A stretch of 64,000 nucleotides of DNA, taken from Burkholderia sp. OK233. GTDB taxonomy: Bacteria > Pseudomonadota > Gammaproteobacteria > Burkholderiales > Burkholderiaceae. Shown in pieces: positions 8,738-18,206 of the stretch. Both the position numbers and the translations under genes were made by a program. The stretch lies in NCBI RefSeq assembly GCF_900230185.1, contig NZ_OCSR01000001.1:2790001-2854000 (forward strand), given 5' to 3'. The notes beneath the pieces were generated by a model that saw nothing but the letters and a program-made list of their open reading frames with translations, was not told the DNA's origin and searched no databases. Position 1 is the stretch's first letter, and every line of letters begins with the position of its first letter.

Positions 8738-9868
8738 TCAGGCAAGACCGCGTGCGATCAAAATTTTCTGGATGTCGCTAGTGCCTTCGTATATCTGGCA
8801 CACGCGTACATCGCGGTAGATGCGTTCGACGGGGAAGTCGCTCAGATAGCCGTAGCCGCCATGAATCTGCAATGCAGCCGAGCAGATTCGCTCGGCGGCT
8901 TCGGAGGCGAACAGCTTGGCCATCGCGGCTTCAGTCAGGCAAGGCTGCCCGGCGTCTTTCAGCGAAGCCGCGTGCCAGATCAACTGGCGCGCGGCTTCGA
9001 GCTGGGTCGCCATATCGGCGAGGCGGAATTGCACGGCCTGATGCGAAAACAGCGGCTGGCCGAAGCTCTCGCGCTCCTTCGCATACCCCAACGCCGCCTC
9101 GAACGCGGCGCGCGCCATGCCGACGCTTTGCGCCGCGATACCGATGCGCCCGCCTTCGAGCCCCGATAGCGCAATCCGATAGCCTTCACCTTCCGCGCCG
9201 ATCAGATTCGCGGCCGGCACGCGGCAATCTTCGAAAATAATCTGCGCGGTGTCCGACGAATGCTGACCGAGCTTTTCTTCGACTCGCGCGACGACGTACC
9301 CCTTCGTATCGGTGGGCACGATGAACGCGCTGATGCCGCGCTTGCCCGCCGCCTTGTCGGTCACGGCCATCACGATCGCGACGTTGCCGTTCTTGCCGCT
9401 CGTGATGAACTGCTTGACGCCGTTCAACACGTAGCTGTCGCCATCACGTGTCGCCGTGGTGCGCAGCGCGGAGGCGTCCGAACCCGCCTGCGGTTCGGTC
9501 AGACAAAACGCGCCGAGCATCTCACCGCGTGCGAGCGGCGTGAGCCAATCGCGTTTCTGTGCGTCGTTGCCATAGGTCAGCAGGATGCTGCACACCGGGC
9601 AGTTGTTGACCGAGATCGCGGTCGAGGTGCCGCCGTCGCCCGCAGCGATTTCCTCGAGGATCAGCGCGAGCGCCAGCGCGTCCATGCCGGCGCCGCCGTA
9701 AGCTTCGGGCACCAGCACGCCGTACGCGCCGAGCTCGGCGAGCTGGCGATGCACGTCCTTTGGAAAGGTGCGATCGCGGTCCCACTGGGCCGCATGCGGC
9801 GTAACGGCTTCGCGGACGAACGTGCGCACCGCGTCGCGGACCATCAGATGATCCTGATCAAGCACCAT
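8738..9868 (-). CDS. Acyl-CoA dehydrogenase
   Basis: FAD-dependent oxidation of an acyl-CoA to the trans-2-enoyl-CoA. The protein is 376 aa, a normal length. FAD-binding signatures are [13 protein letters not shown] and the [13 protein letters not shown] strand. The catalytic glutamate is in [10 protein letters not shown] near the C-terminus, the position used by short-chain and butyryl/isobutyryl-type enzymes. With the SDR and thiolase genes upstream on the same strand, the run looks like a partial beta-oxidation or branched-chain amino acid degradation unit. The exact chain length cannot be read from the sequence. Confidence 0.93.
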   Translation of the reverse strand: MVLDQDHLMVRDAVRTFVREAVTPHAAQWDRDRTFPKDVHRQLAELGAYGVLVPEAYGGAGMDALALALILEEIAAGDGGTSTAISVNNCPVCSILLTYGNDAQKRDWLTPLARGEMLGAFCLTEPQAGSDASALRTTATRDGDSYVLNGVKQFITSGKNGNVAIVMAVTDKAAGKRGISAFIVPTDTKGYVVARVEEKLGQHSSDTAQIIFEDCRVPAANLIGAEGEGYRIALSGLEGGRIGIAAQSVGMARAAFEAALGYAKERESFGQPLFSHQAVQFRLADMATQLEAARQLIWHAASLKDAGQPCLTEAAMAKLFASEAAERICSAALQIHGGYGYLSDFPVERIYRDVRVCQIYEGTSDIQKILIARGLA

Positions 9869-9916
9869 GGCTCGGTCTCCTCATTAATCTCCCCATCTGT
9901 CTCTTCGCCAGTCGCT

Positions 9917-10594
9917 TCACCAGTCGAGCGCCGTGCCGTCGTATTGGTAGAAGCGGCCGTTGAATGCTTCATGTGCGGCCGCGGCCTGCGCAAGCACCTC
10001 ACGCATGCCGGTGACGCTGCGCGCCGGATCGATCGCCGCTTGCGCGCCACCCATGTCGGTGCGCACCCAACCAGGGTGCAGCGAAATACAGGTTGCGCGC
10101 GTGGCTTCCAGTGAAGCGATCTTCAGCGCGTCGTTCAGTGCGGCCTTGCTCGCCCGATACAGCCAGCCGGTTGTGCCGCTTGCGTCGCCGATGCTACCCA
10201 TCTTGCTCGAAATCACCGCGAACACACCACCCGCTTCTTCGACGAGCGGCAGCAGGATCGGCATCAACTGCATCGGCCCGCGCACGTTGGTATGCATGAC
10301 CTGGTCGAAGTCTTCCGCCGTAATTGTCTCGATGTCCTCGGTGCGTGGGCCGTACACGCCGGACACCAGCACCGCTGCGTCGAGCCGTTCGCCGTCGAGC
10401 TTCCGGCCGAACGCGGCGATTTCATCGGGTGCGGTGACGTCGAGTGAAAAAGTCTCCGCCCCGAGTGCCTTCAGCGCGTCGAGCGCAGCGCCGTCGCGCG
10501 CGGTGGCGAGTACGCGCCAGCCGCTCTTCATGTACTGCCGCACGAACTCCTGGCCGATGCCGCGCGATGCACCGACGATCAACACTGTCTTCAT
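9917..10594 (-). CDS. SDR family oxidoreductase (C-factor/CsgA-like)
   Basis: 225-aa classical-type short-chain dehydrogenase. The nucleotide-binding glycine motif is GASRGIG at the N-terminus (residues 8-14), the active-site YxxxK is YRASK, and a serine lies upstream in [11 protein letters not shown]. The sequence resembles the short SDRs related to Myxococcus CsgA more than FabG. Substrate unknown. It lies between acyl-CoA dehydrogenase and thiolase genes (gaps of about 40-50 bases), so it is probably cotranscribed and could act on a hydroxyacyl or related intermediate. Confidence 0.88.
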   Translation of the reverse strand: MKTVLIVGASRGIGQEFVRQYMKSGWRVLATARDGAALDALKALGAETFSLDVTAPDEIAAFGRKLDGERLDAAVLVSGVYGPRTEDIETITAEDFDQVMHTNVRGPMQLMPILLPLVEEAGGVFAVISSKMGSIGDASGTTGWLYRASKAALNDALKIASLEATRATCISLHPGWVRTDMGGAQAAIDPARSVTGMREVLAQAAAAHEAFNGRFYQYDGTALDW

Positions 10595-10633
10595 CGAATC
10601 ACCTCAAGCTTGCAAACGCCTGGTAACAGCGCG

Positions 10634-11857
10634 TCAAACCAGTTCAATGCCCATCGCGGTCGCTTCGCCGCCGCCGATGCACAGCGTCGCGACACCGCGC
10701 TTCAGACCGCGATTTTTCAACGCGCCGATCAGCGTGACGAGAATCCGCGCGCCCGAAGCGCCGATCGGATGGCCGAGTGCGCAAGCGCCGCCGTTCACGT
10801 TGACCTTGTCGTGCGGCAGGTGATGTTCCTTCATTGCGGCCATGGTGACCACTGCGAACGCCTCATTGACCTCGTACAGATCCACTTCGTCGGCGCGCCA
10901 GCCGTTCTTCTCGAACAGCTTGCGAATCGCACCGACCGGGGCGGTGGTGAACTTCGCGGGTTCTTGAGCGAAGGTGGAGTGGCCGACCACGCGAGCAAGC
11001 GGCTCGACGCCGAGACGCTTCGCGGTCGATTCACGCATCATCACAAGCGCTGCGGCACCGTCGGAAATCGACGACGAGTTCGCCGCCGTCACCGTGCCGG
11101 TTTTGCTGAACGCGGGCTTGAGTGTCGGAATCTTGTCGAGGTTCGCTTTGAACGGCTGCTCGTCGTGATCGATGGTCACGTCGCCTTTGCGGCTTTCCAC
11201 TTTCACCGGCGCGATTTCCCACGTAAACGAGCCGTCTTCATTCGCGCGCTTCGCACGATTCAGGGACTCGATGGCGAACGCATCCTGCGCTTCGCGCGTG
11301 AAGTCGAACGAGGCTGCGCATTCCTCGGCGAAGGTGCCCATCAAACGGCCTTTTTCGTAGGCGTCTTCCAGACCGTCGTAGAACATGTGGTCGATTACCT
11401 GGCCGTGGCCCATGCGCATGCCGTTACGCGCCTTCGGCAACAGGTACGGCGCGTTCGTCATGCTCTCCATGCCGCCCGCGACGATCACGTCGACCGAGCC
11501 TGCGGCGAGCATGTCGTGCGCGAACATCGCCGCGCGCATGCCGGAGCCGCACATCTTGTTGACGGTGGTGCTGCCGGTGCTCAATGGCAAGCCAGCGCCG
11601 AGTGCGGCCTGACGTGCGGGTGCCTGGCCGAGGCCGGCGGGCAGCACGCAACCCATCACCACTTCGTCGATCTGCTCGGGCTTCAACCCGGCGCGTTGCA
11701 CGGCGGCTTCGATCGCAACCGAGCCCAACTGCGGTGCGGTTAGCGTTGCGAAATCGCCCTGAAATGCTGCCATCGGCGTGCGGGCCACACCTACGATTAC
11801 GATCGGATCAGACTTTGTCTCGCTCATGTTTGCCTCACTCATGCGGGTTTCATTCAT
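10634..11857 (-). CDS. Thiolase (acetyl-CoA C-acyltransferase)
   Basis: Thiolase-superfamily enzyme of 407 aa, either biosynthetic acetoacetyl-CoA thiolase or degradative ketothiolase. The nucleophilic cysteine is in [11 protein letters not shown] (about residue 103), the histidine in [16 protein letters not shown], and the second cysteine in [16 protein letters not shown]. Three in-frame ATGs occur at the start (11857, 11842, 11827); the third gives the usual N-terminus [12 protein letters not shown]. The 11857 start overlaps the stop of the carbonic anhydrase gene by 8 bases. With the acyl-CoA dehydrogenase downstream, a degradative role is plausible. Confidence 0.92.
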   Translation of the reverse strand: MNETRMSEANMSETKSDPIVIVGVARTPMAAFQGDFATLTAPQLGSVAIEAAVQRAGLKPEQIDEVVMGCVLPAGLGQAPARQAALGAGLPLSTGSTTVNKMCGSGMRAAMFAHDMLAAGSVDVIVAGGMESMTNAPYLLPKARNGMRMGHGQVIDHMFYDGLEDAYEKGRLMGTFAEECAASFDFTREAQDAFAIESLNRAKRANEDGSFTWEIAPVKVESRKGDVTIDHDEQPFKANLDKIPTLKPAFSKTGTVTAANSSSISDGAAALVMMRESTAKRLGVEPLARVVGHSTFAQEPAKFTTAPVGAIRKLFEKNGWRADEVDLYEVNEAFAVVTMAAMKEHHLPHDKVNVNGGACALGHPIGASGARILVTLIGALKNRGLKRGVATLCIGGGEATAMGIELV

Positions 11858-12626
11858 GCTTAAGTTGTTTGATCACACCTTCGACGATGGCCGGCACATC
11901 GCCGAGCTGGGCCGCATCGGCGGCCGCTGCATCGTTGTCTGCCTGGTACGCACCGCCGGCCGATACGGCCGCGATGCAGCGCTTGTAGGTTGCATCGAGT
12001 GCCACGGGGTCGTTGATTGTCATGCCGAGGTCGCGCACCTTGCCGTCATGGACGCCATACACCCAGCCGTGCACCGTGAGTTCCTGGCCGCGCGCCCACG
12101 CGTCGTTGATGATGGTGGTGCGGCATACGTTCATGACCTGTTCGATCGCATTCAGTTCGACCAGCCGCCGATGGCGCGCCTCACCGAGCGGCCATTCTTC
12201 GATCAACGCAGCATGCTTGGTGCGCACGTCCTGCACGTGATGCAGCCAGTTATCCGCGAGACCTACGCGCCGGCCGTGCAGCGCCGCGCCGACGCCCGAG
12301 CAGCCATAGTGACCCACCACCATGATGTGCTTGACCTTCAGCAGATCGACGGCGAACTGGATCACCGACAGGCAGTTCAGATCCGTATGCACCACCACGT
12401 TGGCGATATTTCTATGCACGAACACTTCGCCTGGCGGCAGGCCGATGATCTGGTTGGCCGGCACGCGCGAATCGGAGCAGCCGATCCACAGATACTCGGG
12501 TGTCTGCTGGTGCGCGAGGCGCGAGAAGTACTCCGGATCTTCGGACAGCTTGCGGGCCACCCACGCGTCGTTGTTGTCGAACAGATGAGCTAGCGGATTG
12601 GCAGCGGGAGAAGCGTTCGTGTTCAT
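11850..12626 (-). CDS. can: Beta-class carbonic anhydrase
   Basis: Zinc enzyme that interconverts CO2 and bicarbonate in the cytoplasm. The zinc-binding and catalytic motifs are CSDSRVPA (about residue 49) and GHYGCSGVGAAL, with the second-shell GWVYGVHDGKV strand. The length of 258 aa is slightly above E. coli Can. It begins the minus-strand run that continues with thiolase, SDR and acyl-CoA dehydrogenase. A 7-bp-arm palindrome sits just upstream of its start (12645-12664). Bicarbonate supply to biotin-dependent carboxylases is a plausible link to that run, but this is inference. Confidence 0.95.
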   Translation of the reverse strand: MNTNASPAANPLAHLFDNNDAWVARKLSEDPEYFSRLAHQQTPEYLWIGCSDSRVPANQIIGLPPGEVFVHRNIANVVVHTDLNCLSVIQFAVDLLKVKHIMVVGHYGCSGVGAALHGRRVGLADNWLHHVQDVRTKHAALIEEWPLGEARHRRLVELNAIEQVMNVCRTTIINDAWARGQELTVHGWVYGVHDGKVRDLGMTINDPVALDATYKRCIAAVSAGGAYQADNDAAAADAAQLGDVPAIVEGVIKQLKHE

Positions 12627-12644
12627 GTCGAGTCTGGCGGTTGC

Positions 12645-12664
12645 TCGACCGATTGACCGGTCGA
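12645..12664. promoter_or_regulatory. Candidate operator upstream of the carbonic anhydrase/acyl-CoA operon
   Basis: Perfect inverted repeat TCGACCG - ATTGAC - CGGTCGA, 19 bases upstream of the can start and between can and aceK (both minus strand). Size and symmetry fit a TetR-family operator. No TetR gene is in the window. Confidence 0.4.
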
Positions 12665-12719
12665 TGTCGTTGCATAAAGTTCGGACGATGCATTCAACGA
12701 TGCGAGCGGGGCATGATGC

Positions 12720-14549
12720 TTACGCCGCGCGCACGGTGCGTTCATCTGCGGGGTTCCCGGCTAGTCCGGACGCCGTATCGGCGAATCGTTCCGGGTAGCG
12801 GATGCAGAAGCGCACGCTGTTGTCGTACGGGAAAAAGTCGGGCAGTTCGCCTTTCAATAGATGATCCTTGTGCCGTTGCCACAGCGCTGGATCGAAGAAG
12901 TCCGCGTGATGCTGCATGAAGGACCGGCGCACGCGCGGATCGCCGAGCAGAAACGTGCCGTATGTCTCCGGGAAAATGTCGTGCGGGCCAACCGAGTACC
13001 ACGGCTCGCCCGACATTTCGTCTTCCTCGTTACGTGGCGCCGGCACCGCACGCACGTTGCATTCCGTCAGGTATTCGATTTCATCGTAGTCGTAGAACAC
13101 GACGCGGCCGTGACGCGTCACACCGAAGTTCTTGTACAGCATGTCGCCAGGGAAGATGTTCGCCTGCATCAATTCCTTGATCGCGTTGCCGTATTCCTTG
13201 ATGCCATGCTCGACGTCGTCGTCGCTGCCGTTTTGCAGGAACAGATTGAGCGGCACCATCCGGCGTTCGATATACATGTGACGAATCACCAGGTTGTCGC
13301 CGTCATATTCGATCAAAGACGGCACTTCCTTTTCGAGTTCGCGCAGCAGCGCTTCGTCGAGCCGCGAAATGGGCAACGCGACGCTCGAATATTCGAGCGT
13401 GTCGGCCATGCGGCCCAAACGGTCATGCCGCTTGACGAGCAGATACTTTCGCTTGATCTGCTCTCGCGTGGTTTCCTTCGGCGGCGGAAAGTGGTCTTTG
13501 ATCAGCTTGAATACGTACGGAAACGAAGGCAGCGTGAACACCAGCATCACCAGCCCCTTGATGCCGGGCGCGATGATGAACTGATCGCTGGAATGCTTCA
13601 GATGGTGCAGCAGATCGCGATAGAACAGATTCTTGCCCTGCTTCTGCAAACCCACCGACGTATAGATTTCCGCCTTCGGTTTGCCCTGCATGATCGTGCC
13701 GAGAAATTCGACGTAAGCGGATGGCACTTCCATGTCCACCAGGAAGTACGAATGCGAGAAGCTGAAGATGATCAGCAACTGGTCGCGTTTGAGCAGCACC
13801 GTATCGAGTGCAAGCACGCCGGGTTTCACGTGACGCAGCGGCACTGCGAATGGCAGCAACAGGTCGCCGTTGATGATCCGTCCAACGATATACGCCGACT
13901 TGTTCCGATAAAACAGCGACGAAAGCACGTGAATCTGGAAGTTGGGCGCTTCATCGAACACGCCGAACGCATCGCGGATCGCCTGCATGACGCATTCGAC
14001 GTCGCGCGTCAGATCTTCGAACGGGGGTTCTAGCTGGAAGTTCGTGACGATGCGCTCGAGCGTCGCGGCAAGACCGTCCTTGCCGGGGTAATACGCACGG
14101 TAGGTCGGCTTCGCCGCCGGTTCGTCGTTCTCGATGTATTCGGTCGAGATCGCCGGGCGCACGAAAATGAAGTCGTTGTTGAAATACGAACGGTGCAGGA
14201 TCTTGCAGCACACCGAATTGAAGAACGTCTCCGCGCACTCGGGCTGGCGGTGCGTGGTCAGGAGGCCGATGTAGTGGAGCTTGATCTGCTGCCACACTTC
14301 GTCGTCGATATTCTCGGCGTCGTATTCGTCTTCGAGCAGTTCAACACACTCCTCGACGCGATCGTCATATGAGGTAATGCGCTCGCGTGCCAGTGTTTGC
14401 AGACCATGCCAGTCGGCAGCCTCGAAGAGCGTTTTGGCATGGATCGCGGCGTCACGGAAGATGCGGTAGTGCCGATCGAATCCTTCGAGCATCGTTTGGG
14501 CGACGTCAAAGCCGATCTGTGACGACAGCAGTTTGGGAAAGTGATTCAT
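12720..14549 (-). CDS. aceK: Isocitrate dehydrogenase kinase/phosphatase AceK
   Basis: Bifunctional enzyme that phosphorylates and dephosphorylates isocitrate dehydrogenase, and so sets the split between the TCA cycle and the glyoxylate shunt. The 609-aa length is standard for betaproteobacterial AceK. Conserved family blocks include [19 protein letters not shown], the ATP-binding [22 protein letters not shown] region, and [20 protein letters not shown] with the catalytic aspartates. Unusually for readers used to E. coli, it is not next to aceBA. It is flanked by can and a LiuR-like regulator, and about 90 bases separate it from each. Confidence 0.97.
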   Translation of the reverse strand: MNHFPKLLSSQIGFDVAQTMLEGFDRHYRIFRDAAIHAKTLFEAADWHGLQTLARERITSYDDRVEECVELLEDEYDAENIDDEVWQQIKLHYIGLLTTHRQPECAETFFNSVCCKILHRSYFNNDFIFVRPAISTEYIENDEPAAKPTYRAYYPGKDGLAATLERIVTNFQLEPPFEDLTRDVECVMQAIRDAFGVFDEAPNFQIHVLSSLFYRNKSAYIVGRIINGDLLLPFAVPLRHVKPGVLALDTVLLKRDQLLIIFSFSHSYFLVDMEVPSAYVEFLGTIMQGKPKAEIYTSVGLQKQGKNLFYRDLLHHLKHSSDQFIIAPGIKGLVMLVFTLPSFPYVFKLIKDHFPPPKETTREQIKRKYLLVKRHDRLGRMADTLEYSSVALPISRLDEALLRELEKEVPSLIEYDGDNLVIRHMYIERRMVPLNLFLQNGSDDDVEHGIKEYGNAIKELMQANIFPGDMLYKNFGVTRHGRVVFYDYDEIEYLTECNVRAVPAPRNEEDEMSGEPWYSVGPHDIFPETYGTFLLGDPRVRRSFMQHHADFFDPALWQRHKDHLLKGELPDFFPYDNSVRFCIRYPERFADTASGLAGNPADERTVRAA

Positions 14550-14635
14550 GTCGACCGTGCATTCGTCCCATGTCGTGAAGACACCCGTGATTGTATCGTC
14601 CGGGTGGACCCGCGGCGCCTCGCGCCGAACTCCGC

Positions 14636-15040
14636 TCAGGCGGACCTGGTTTCGCGTGCGCCGCTCTCCAGCATCGCGCGCGCCTGGGTTTCGTATTGCG
14701 CGAGGTCTTCGAGCGTTGCGTTCAGATCTTCCAGTTGACGTTCGAGCACCTCGCGATGGCGCGCCACCGTGGCAAGGAAGGCGTGCAATTGCGGCACGGT
14801 GTCGGTCGGCGACTCGTAGACGTCGAGTAGATCGCGGATCTCCGACAGCGTGAAGCCGAGCCGCTTGCCGCGCAGCGTGAGCTTCAGGCGGGTTCGGTCG
14901 CGGCCCGAATAGACGCGCCGCAAACCGCTCGATCCCTCGCGGCTGGGTGAGAGTAAACCCTGGTCTTCGTAGAAGCGGATCGCCCGCGGCGTGACGTCGA
15001 ATTCCCGCGCGAGCTCGGTGATCGTGTATTGCGTGTTCAT
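14636..15040 (-). CDS. MerR family transcriptional regulator, LiuR-like
   Basis: 134-aa MerR-type regulator. Its N-terminal winged helix-turn-helix reads [20 protein letters not shown], followed by [12 protein letters not shown] and [20 protein letters not shown]-terminal coiled coil (about residues 80-125) forms the dimer. There are no metal-binding cysteines, so it is not a metal sensor. The sequence resembles LiuR, the repressor of leucine/isovalerate catabolism in proteobacteria. It is divergent from a metallo-beta-lactamase-fold gene, with a LiuR-like palindrome between them. Assignment to LiuR rests on resemblance and operator, not on a search. Confidence 0.8.
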   Translation of the reverse strand: MNTQYTITELAREFDVTPRAIRFYEDQGLLSPSREGSSGLRRVYSGRDRTRLKLTLRGKRLGFTLSEIRDLLDVYESPTDTVPQLHAFLATVARHREVLERQLEDLNATLEDLAQYETQARAMLESGARETRSA

Positions 15041-15090
15041 CGGGGCATCCCGTAACCGGGCAGAAAATCGGATTGAACGATAGAATCGAC

Positions 15091-15108
15091 GTTTACGTTA
15101 TCGTCAAC
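15091..15108. promoter_or_regulatory. LiuR-type operator between the MerR regulator and the MBL-fold gene
   Basis: GTTTACGTTATCGTCAAC is an 18-bp near palindrome and matches the recalled LiuR consensus (TTTACGTTAACGTAAA-like) closely. It lies 51 bases upstream of the regulator start, in the divergent promoter region. Confidence 0.65.
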
Positions 15109-15228
15109 TTGATCGAAACGCAACTACGGCGCACTACGGCACCGGTATGTCCCGGCCGGGCCGCAACCACGCTGTTCGGCATCGCATACCTCGCCATGCC
15201 GCACGGCCGACGGAGGAAGACAATCACA

Positions 15229-16299
15229 ATGAATGCACTCGAACATCAACTCGACTACCCGTTCAACGACACCTTGCCCGAGCCGGGCCACACGATGGCA
15301 GTCGCGCCCGGCGTGTTCTGGCTGCGCATGCCGCTGCCTTTCGCACTCGACCACATCAATCTGTGGCTGCTACGCGATGAGATCGACGGTCAGCAAGGCT
15401 GGACGGTAGTCGACTGCGGTATTACGTCGGACACGATCAAGGAGAACTGGGAGAAAGTGTTCGACTCGGTGCTCGACGGCCTGCCGGTGCTGCGCGTGAT
15501 CGTCACGCATTGCCACCCGGACCACATCGGCCTCGCGCACTGGATTTGCAGCGGCGGCGACAAGAAGCGCTGGAACGTGCGCTTATGGATGACGCTTGGC
15601 GAATACATGCAGGCCCGCGTGATGGCGGCCGGCGACGGTTCGAATGCGGGCGGCGAGGGCGCAGCGCGCCACTTCGCGCGTCACGGCTTGAACGACGAGG
15701 CGTCGCTCGAGAAACTGCGCAATCGCACGAGCTACTACTCGAGCCTCGTGCCGGCGATTCCTGGGCAGTACCGCCGTCTGCGCGAAGGCGATGGTGTGAA
15801 GATCGGCGGCAAGACGTGGCGTGTGGTAACGGGCTTCGGCCATTCGCCGGAACACTGCGCGTTGCATTGCGAAGAGACGGGCACGCTGATCTCCGGCGAC
15901 ATGGTGCTGCCGCGTATCTCGACTAATGTCTCGGTGTTCGACATGGAGCCGGAAGGCACGCCGCTCGCGCTGTATCTGGAATCGCTCGGCCGCTACGAGA
16001 CAATGCCGGAACACACGCTCGTGCTGCCGTCGCATGGCAAGCCGTTTCGCGGCGTCCGTACGCGTATCAAGCAACTGCGTGAGCATCATGACGCGCGTCT
16101 GGCTGAGGTGCGCGAGGCCTGTGCGGAGAAACCGCAGAGCGCCGCGGATATCGTGCCGCTCATGTTCAAGCGCCAACTCGACATCCATCAGATGACGTTC
16201 GCGATGGGCGAGGCGTTGGCGCACTTGCATCTGCTGTGGCTGGCCGGCGAGTTGAAGCGCACGCAGGATGCGGATGGGGTGATCCGGTTTTCGGCGTGA
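15229..16299 (+). CDS. Metallo-beta-lactamase-fold hydrolase
   Basis: 356-aa MBL-superfamily protein. The metal site HCHPDHIG is visible near residue 96. Further ligands are probably GHSPEHCAL (histidine), SGDMVL (aspartate) and PSHGKPF (histidine). The C-terminal ~80 residues form a helical extension like that in acyl-CoA- or catabolism-linked MBL proteins. I chose the ATG at 15229, which has a GGAGGA ribosome-binding site; the frame is open upstream but crosses the operator. It is divergent from the LiuR-like regulator, so it is probably under its control. The product may be a thioesterase-like enzyme, but this is inference. Confidence 0.85.
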   Translation: MNALEHQLDYPFNDTLPEPGHTMAVAPGVFWLRMPLPFALDHINLWLLRDEIDGQQGWTVVDCGITSDTIKENWEKVFDSVLDGLPVLRVIVTHCHPDHIGLAHWICSGGDKKRWNVRLWMTLGEYMQARVMAAGDGSNAGGEGAARHFARHGLNDEASLEKLRNRTSYYSSLVPAIPGQYRRLREGDGVKIGGKTWRVVTGFGHSPEHCALHCEETGTLISGDMVLPRISTNVSVFDMEPEGTPLALYLESLGRYETMPEHTLVLPSHGKPFRGVRTRIKQLREHHDARLAEVREACAEKPQSAADIVPLMFKRQLDIHQMTFAMGEALAHLHLLWLAGELKRTQDADGVIRFSA

Positions 16300-16317
16300 G
16301 CGAGTTGGTCTGCTGAT

Positions 16318-16353
16318 AAAAAAAGCCCGGTGCTTTCGCAACCGGGCTTTTTT
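16318..16353. terminator. Bidirectional terminator
   Basis: AAAAAAAGCCCGGT (16318-16331) faces ACCGGGCTTTTTT (16341-16353) around a 9-base loop. It serves the converging MBL-fold gene and the peptide-binding protein gene. Confidence 0.9.
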
Positions 16354-16385
16354 GCAAGCGGCGACGCTGATGCTACCGCGCAGTT

Positions 16386-17972
16386 TTACTGCACCGCCAC
16401 CGTCCCAAAGTTCTGCCGACCGAACGGACTCACGTGATAGCCGCTTACCGTCGTGCGCGTGATCGCTGCGGCAGTCGGGTAACCCAACGGAATCCACAGC
16501 GCCTGATCGTGGATGATCTGCTGCGCCTGCTCGTACGCCTTCGCGCGCTTGGCCTGATCTGGCGTCGCTTTGCCGTCGGCGATCAGCTTGTCCAGATCCT
16601 GATCGCAGAAGCGCGCGAAATTGATCCCCGACTTCACCGCATTGCAACTGAAGAGCGGTGACAGATAGTTGTCCGGATCGCCGTTATCGCCGGCCCAGCC
16701 CATGAACAGCGTGTCATGCTGGCCTTGTTTGGCCTGCTTGATCAGCTCGCCCCATTCGATCACCTTCACGTCCGCCTTCACGCCGATTTTGGCGAAGTCG
16801 GCTTGCAACAGTTCGGCGCCGGCCTTCGGATTCGGGTTCAGCACGCTGCCGTTCGGACGCACCCAGATCGTCGTTTCGAAGCCGTTCGGATAGCCCGCGT
16901 CCGCGAGCAGTTTCTTCGCCTTCACCGGATCGTACGGCCACGCTTTCACGGCTTTGTCGTAGCTCCACGTGTTCGGCGGATACGGATTGACGGCCGGCGT
17001 CGCGGTGTTGTCGAAGATCGCTTTCAGATAGGTGGTGCGGTCGAACGCCATGTTCAGGGCGGCGCGCACCTTCTGGTTGTCGAGCGGCTTCTTCTGCGTG
17101 TTCAGTGCGACGAAGGCGGTCATGAACGCGGGCGTCTGCACGATGGCGAGCGACTTGTCGTCCTTCGCTTCGGCGAGATCCTGCGGCTTCGGCGACAGCG
17201 CGATCTGGCATTCGCCGGCCTTCACCTTTTGCGCGCGCACCGTGGCGTCCGGCGTGATCGCGTAGATCAGGCGGTCGATCTTCGGTTTCGCACCCCAGTA
17301 CGTCGGATTCACGTCGTAGCGGATCACCGCGTCTTTGGTGTAGCTCTTCAATTCGAACGGACCGGTGCCGATCGGTTTCGCATTCAGGTCGACCTGTTTG
17401 CCGGCCTTGAGTAGCTGGTCGGCGTATTCAGCCGAATAGATCGAAGCGAAACCCATCGTCAGGATCGACACGAAGGTCGCGTCCGGTGCGTTCAGTTCGA
17501 ACTTGACGGTGTTGTCGTCGACCTTGCTGATTGACTTGATCAGCTTCGGCAAGCCCATCGATTGCGCGTGCGGGAAACCACTCGCCCCCGTCACCTTGTG
17601 CCACGGATTGCTGTCGTTAAGCATGCGGTCGAACGTGAAGACGACGTCGTCTGCATTCAGCGCGCGGGTGGGCTTGAAGTAGTCGGTGGTCTGGAATTGC
17701 ACGTTCGGGCGCAGATGGAACGTGTAGGTGAGGCCGTCGGCGCTCACGTCCCATTTGTCGGCCAGCGAAGGCACGACTTTCTTCGCGGCCTCGTCGTACG
17801 AGACCAGCGAATTGAAGATCACGTCGGCCGACGCATTGGTCGTCACGAGCGAATTGAACTGCACGACATCGAAGCCGTCGGGGCTCGACTCGGTACAGAC
17901 GGTCAGCGGTTTGGCGAGCACGAGCGCGGGCGCCGTGAACAGTACGGCGGCTGCGAGCAGTTTGAAGCGCAT
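16386..17972 (-). CDS. Dipeptide/oligopeptide ABC transporter substrate-binding protein
   Basis: Cluster-C (SBP_bac_5) periplasmic binding protein of 528 aa, close in size to E. coli DppA (535). A signal peptide MRFKLLAAAVLFTAPALVLA precedes KPLTVCTESSPDGFD, the DppA-like start of the mature protein. LADKWDVSADGLTYTFHLRP is the family block. The gene stands alone: no permease or ATPase is adjacent, so it must share a transporter encoded elsewhere. I chose the ATG at 17972; an in-frame ATG four codons upstream is followed by GGGAGAT, which is the ribosome-binding site for the later start. Confidence 0.93.
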   Translation of the reverse strand: MRFKLLAAAVLFTAPALVLAKPLTVCTESSPDGFDVVQFNSLVTTNASADVIFNSLVSYDEAAKKVVPSLADKWDVSADGLTYTFHLRPNVQFQTTDYFKPTRALNADDVVFTFDRMLNDSNPWHKVTGASGFPHAQSMGLPKLIKSISKVDDNTVKFELNAPDATFVSILTMGFASIYSAEYADQLLKAGKQVDLNAKPIGTGPFELKSYTKDAVIRYDVNPTYWGAKPKIDRLIYAITPDATVRAQKVKAGECQIALSPKPQDLAEAKDDKSLAIVQTPAFMTAFVALNTQKKPLDNQKVRAALNMAFDRTTYLKAIFDNTATPAVNPYPPNTWSYDKAVKAWPYDPVKAKKLLADAGYPNGFETTIWVRPNGSVLNPNPKAGAELLQADFAKIGVKADVKVIEWGELIKQAKQGQHDTLFMGWAGDNGDPDNYLSPLFSCNAVKSGINFARFCDQDLDKLIADGKATPDQAKRAKAYEQAQQIIHDQALWIPLGYPTAAAITRTTVSGYHVSPFGRQNFGTVAVQ

Positions 17973-18206
17973 AGGATCTCCCATAACAAGCGCAGTCAGG
18001 CAGTGCGTCTGGTTGTGTGGTTGTATTCCGTTGACGGGTGGCGACCGGTCTGGCCGTCGTCTTTATTGTGATACGTTTCCGGCGCTGGCGCATGGTTTGG
18101 CTGCTGCGGGACATGCACGTTCTCGCCTTCGCGAAAGCTTATCGAAGGGTGGTTGCGGCGACAACAATTTAATCCGCATATCCATATGGGCAGCGGGAGC
18201 CGGTCT

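Noticed and set aside
15073..15228. Upstream extension of the MBL-fold gene
   Set aside because: The extension would contain the operator, and the ATG at 15229 has a good ribosome-binding site.
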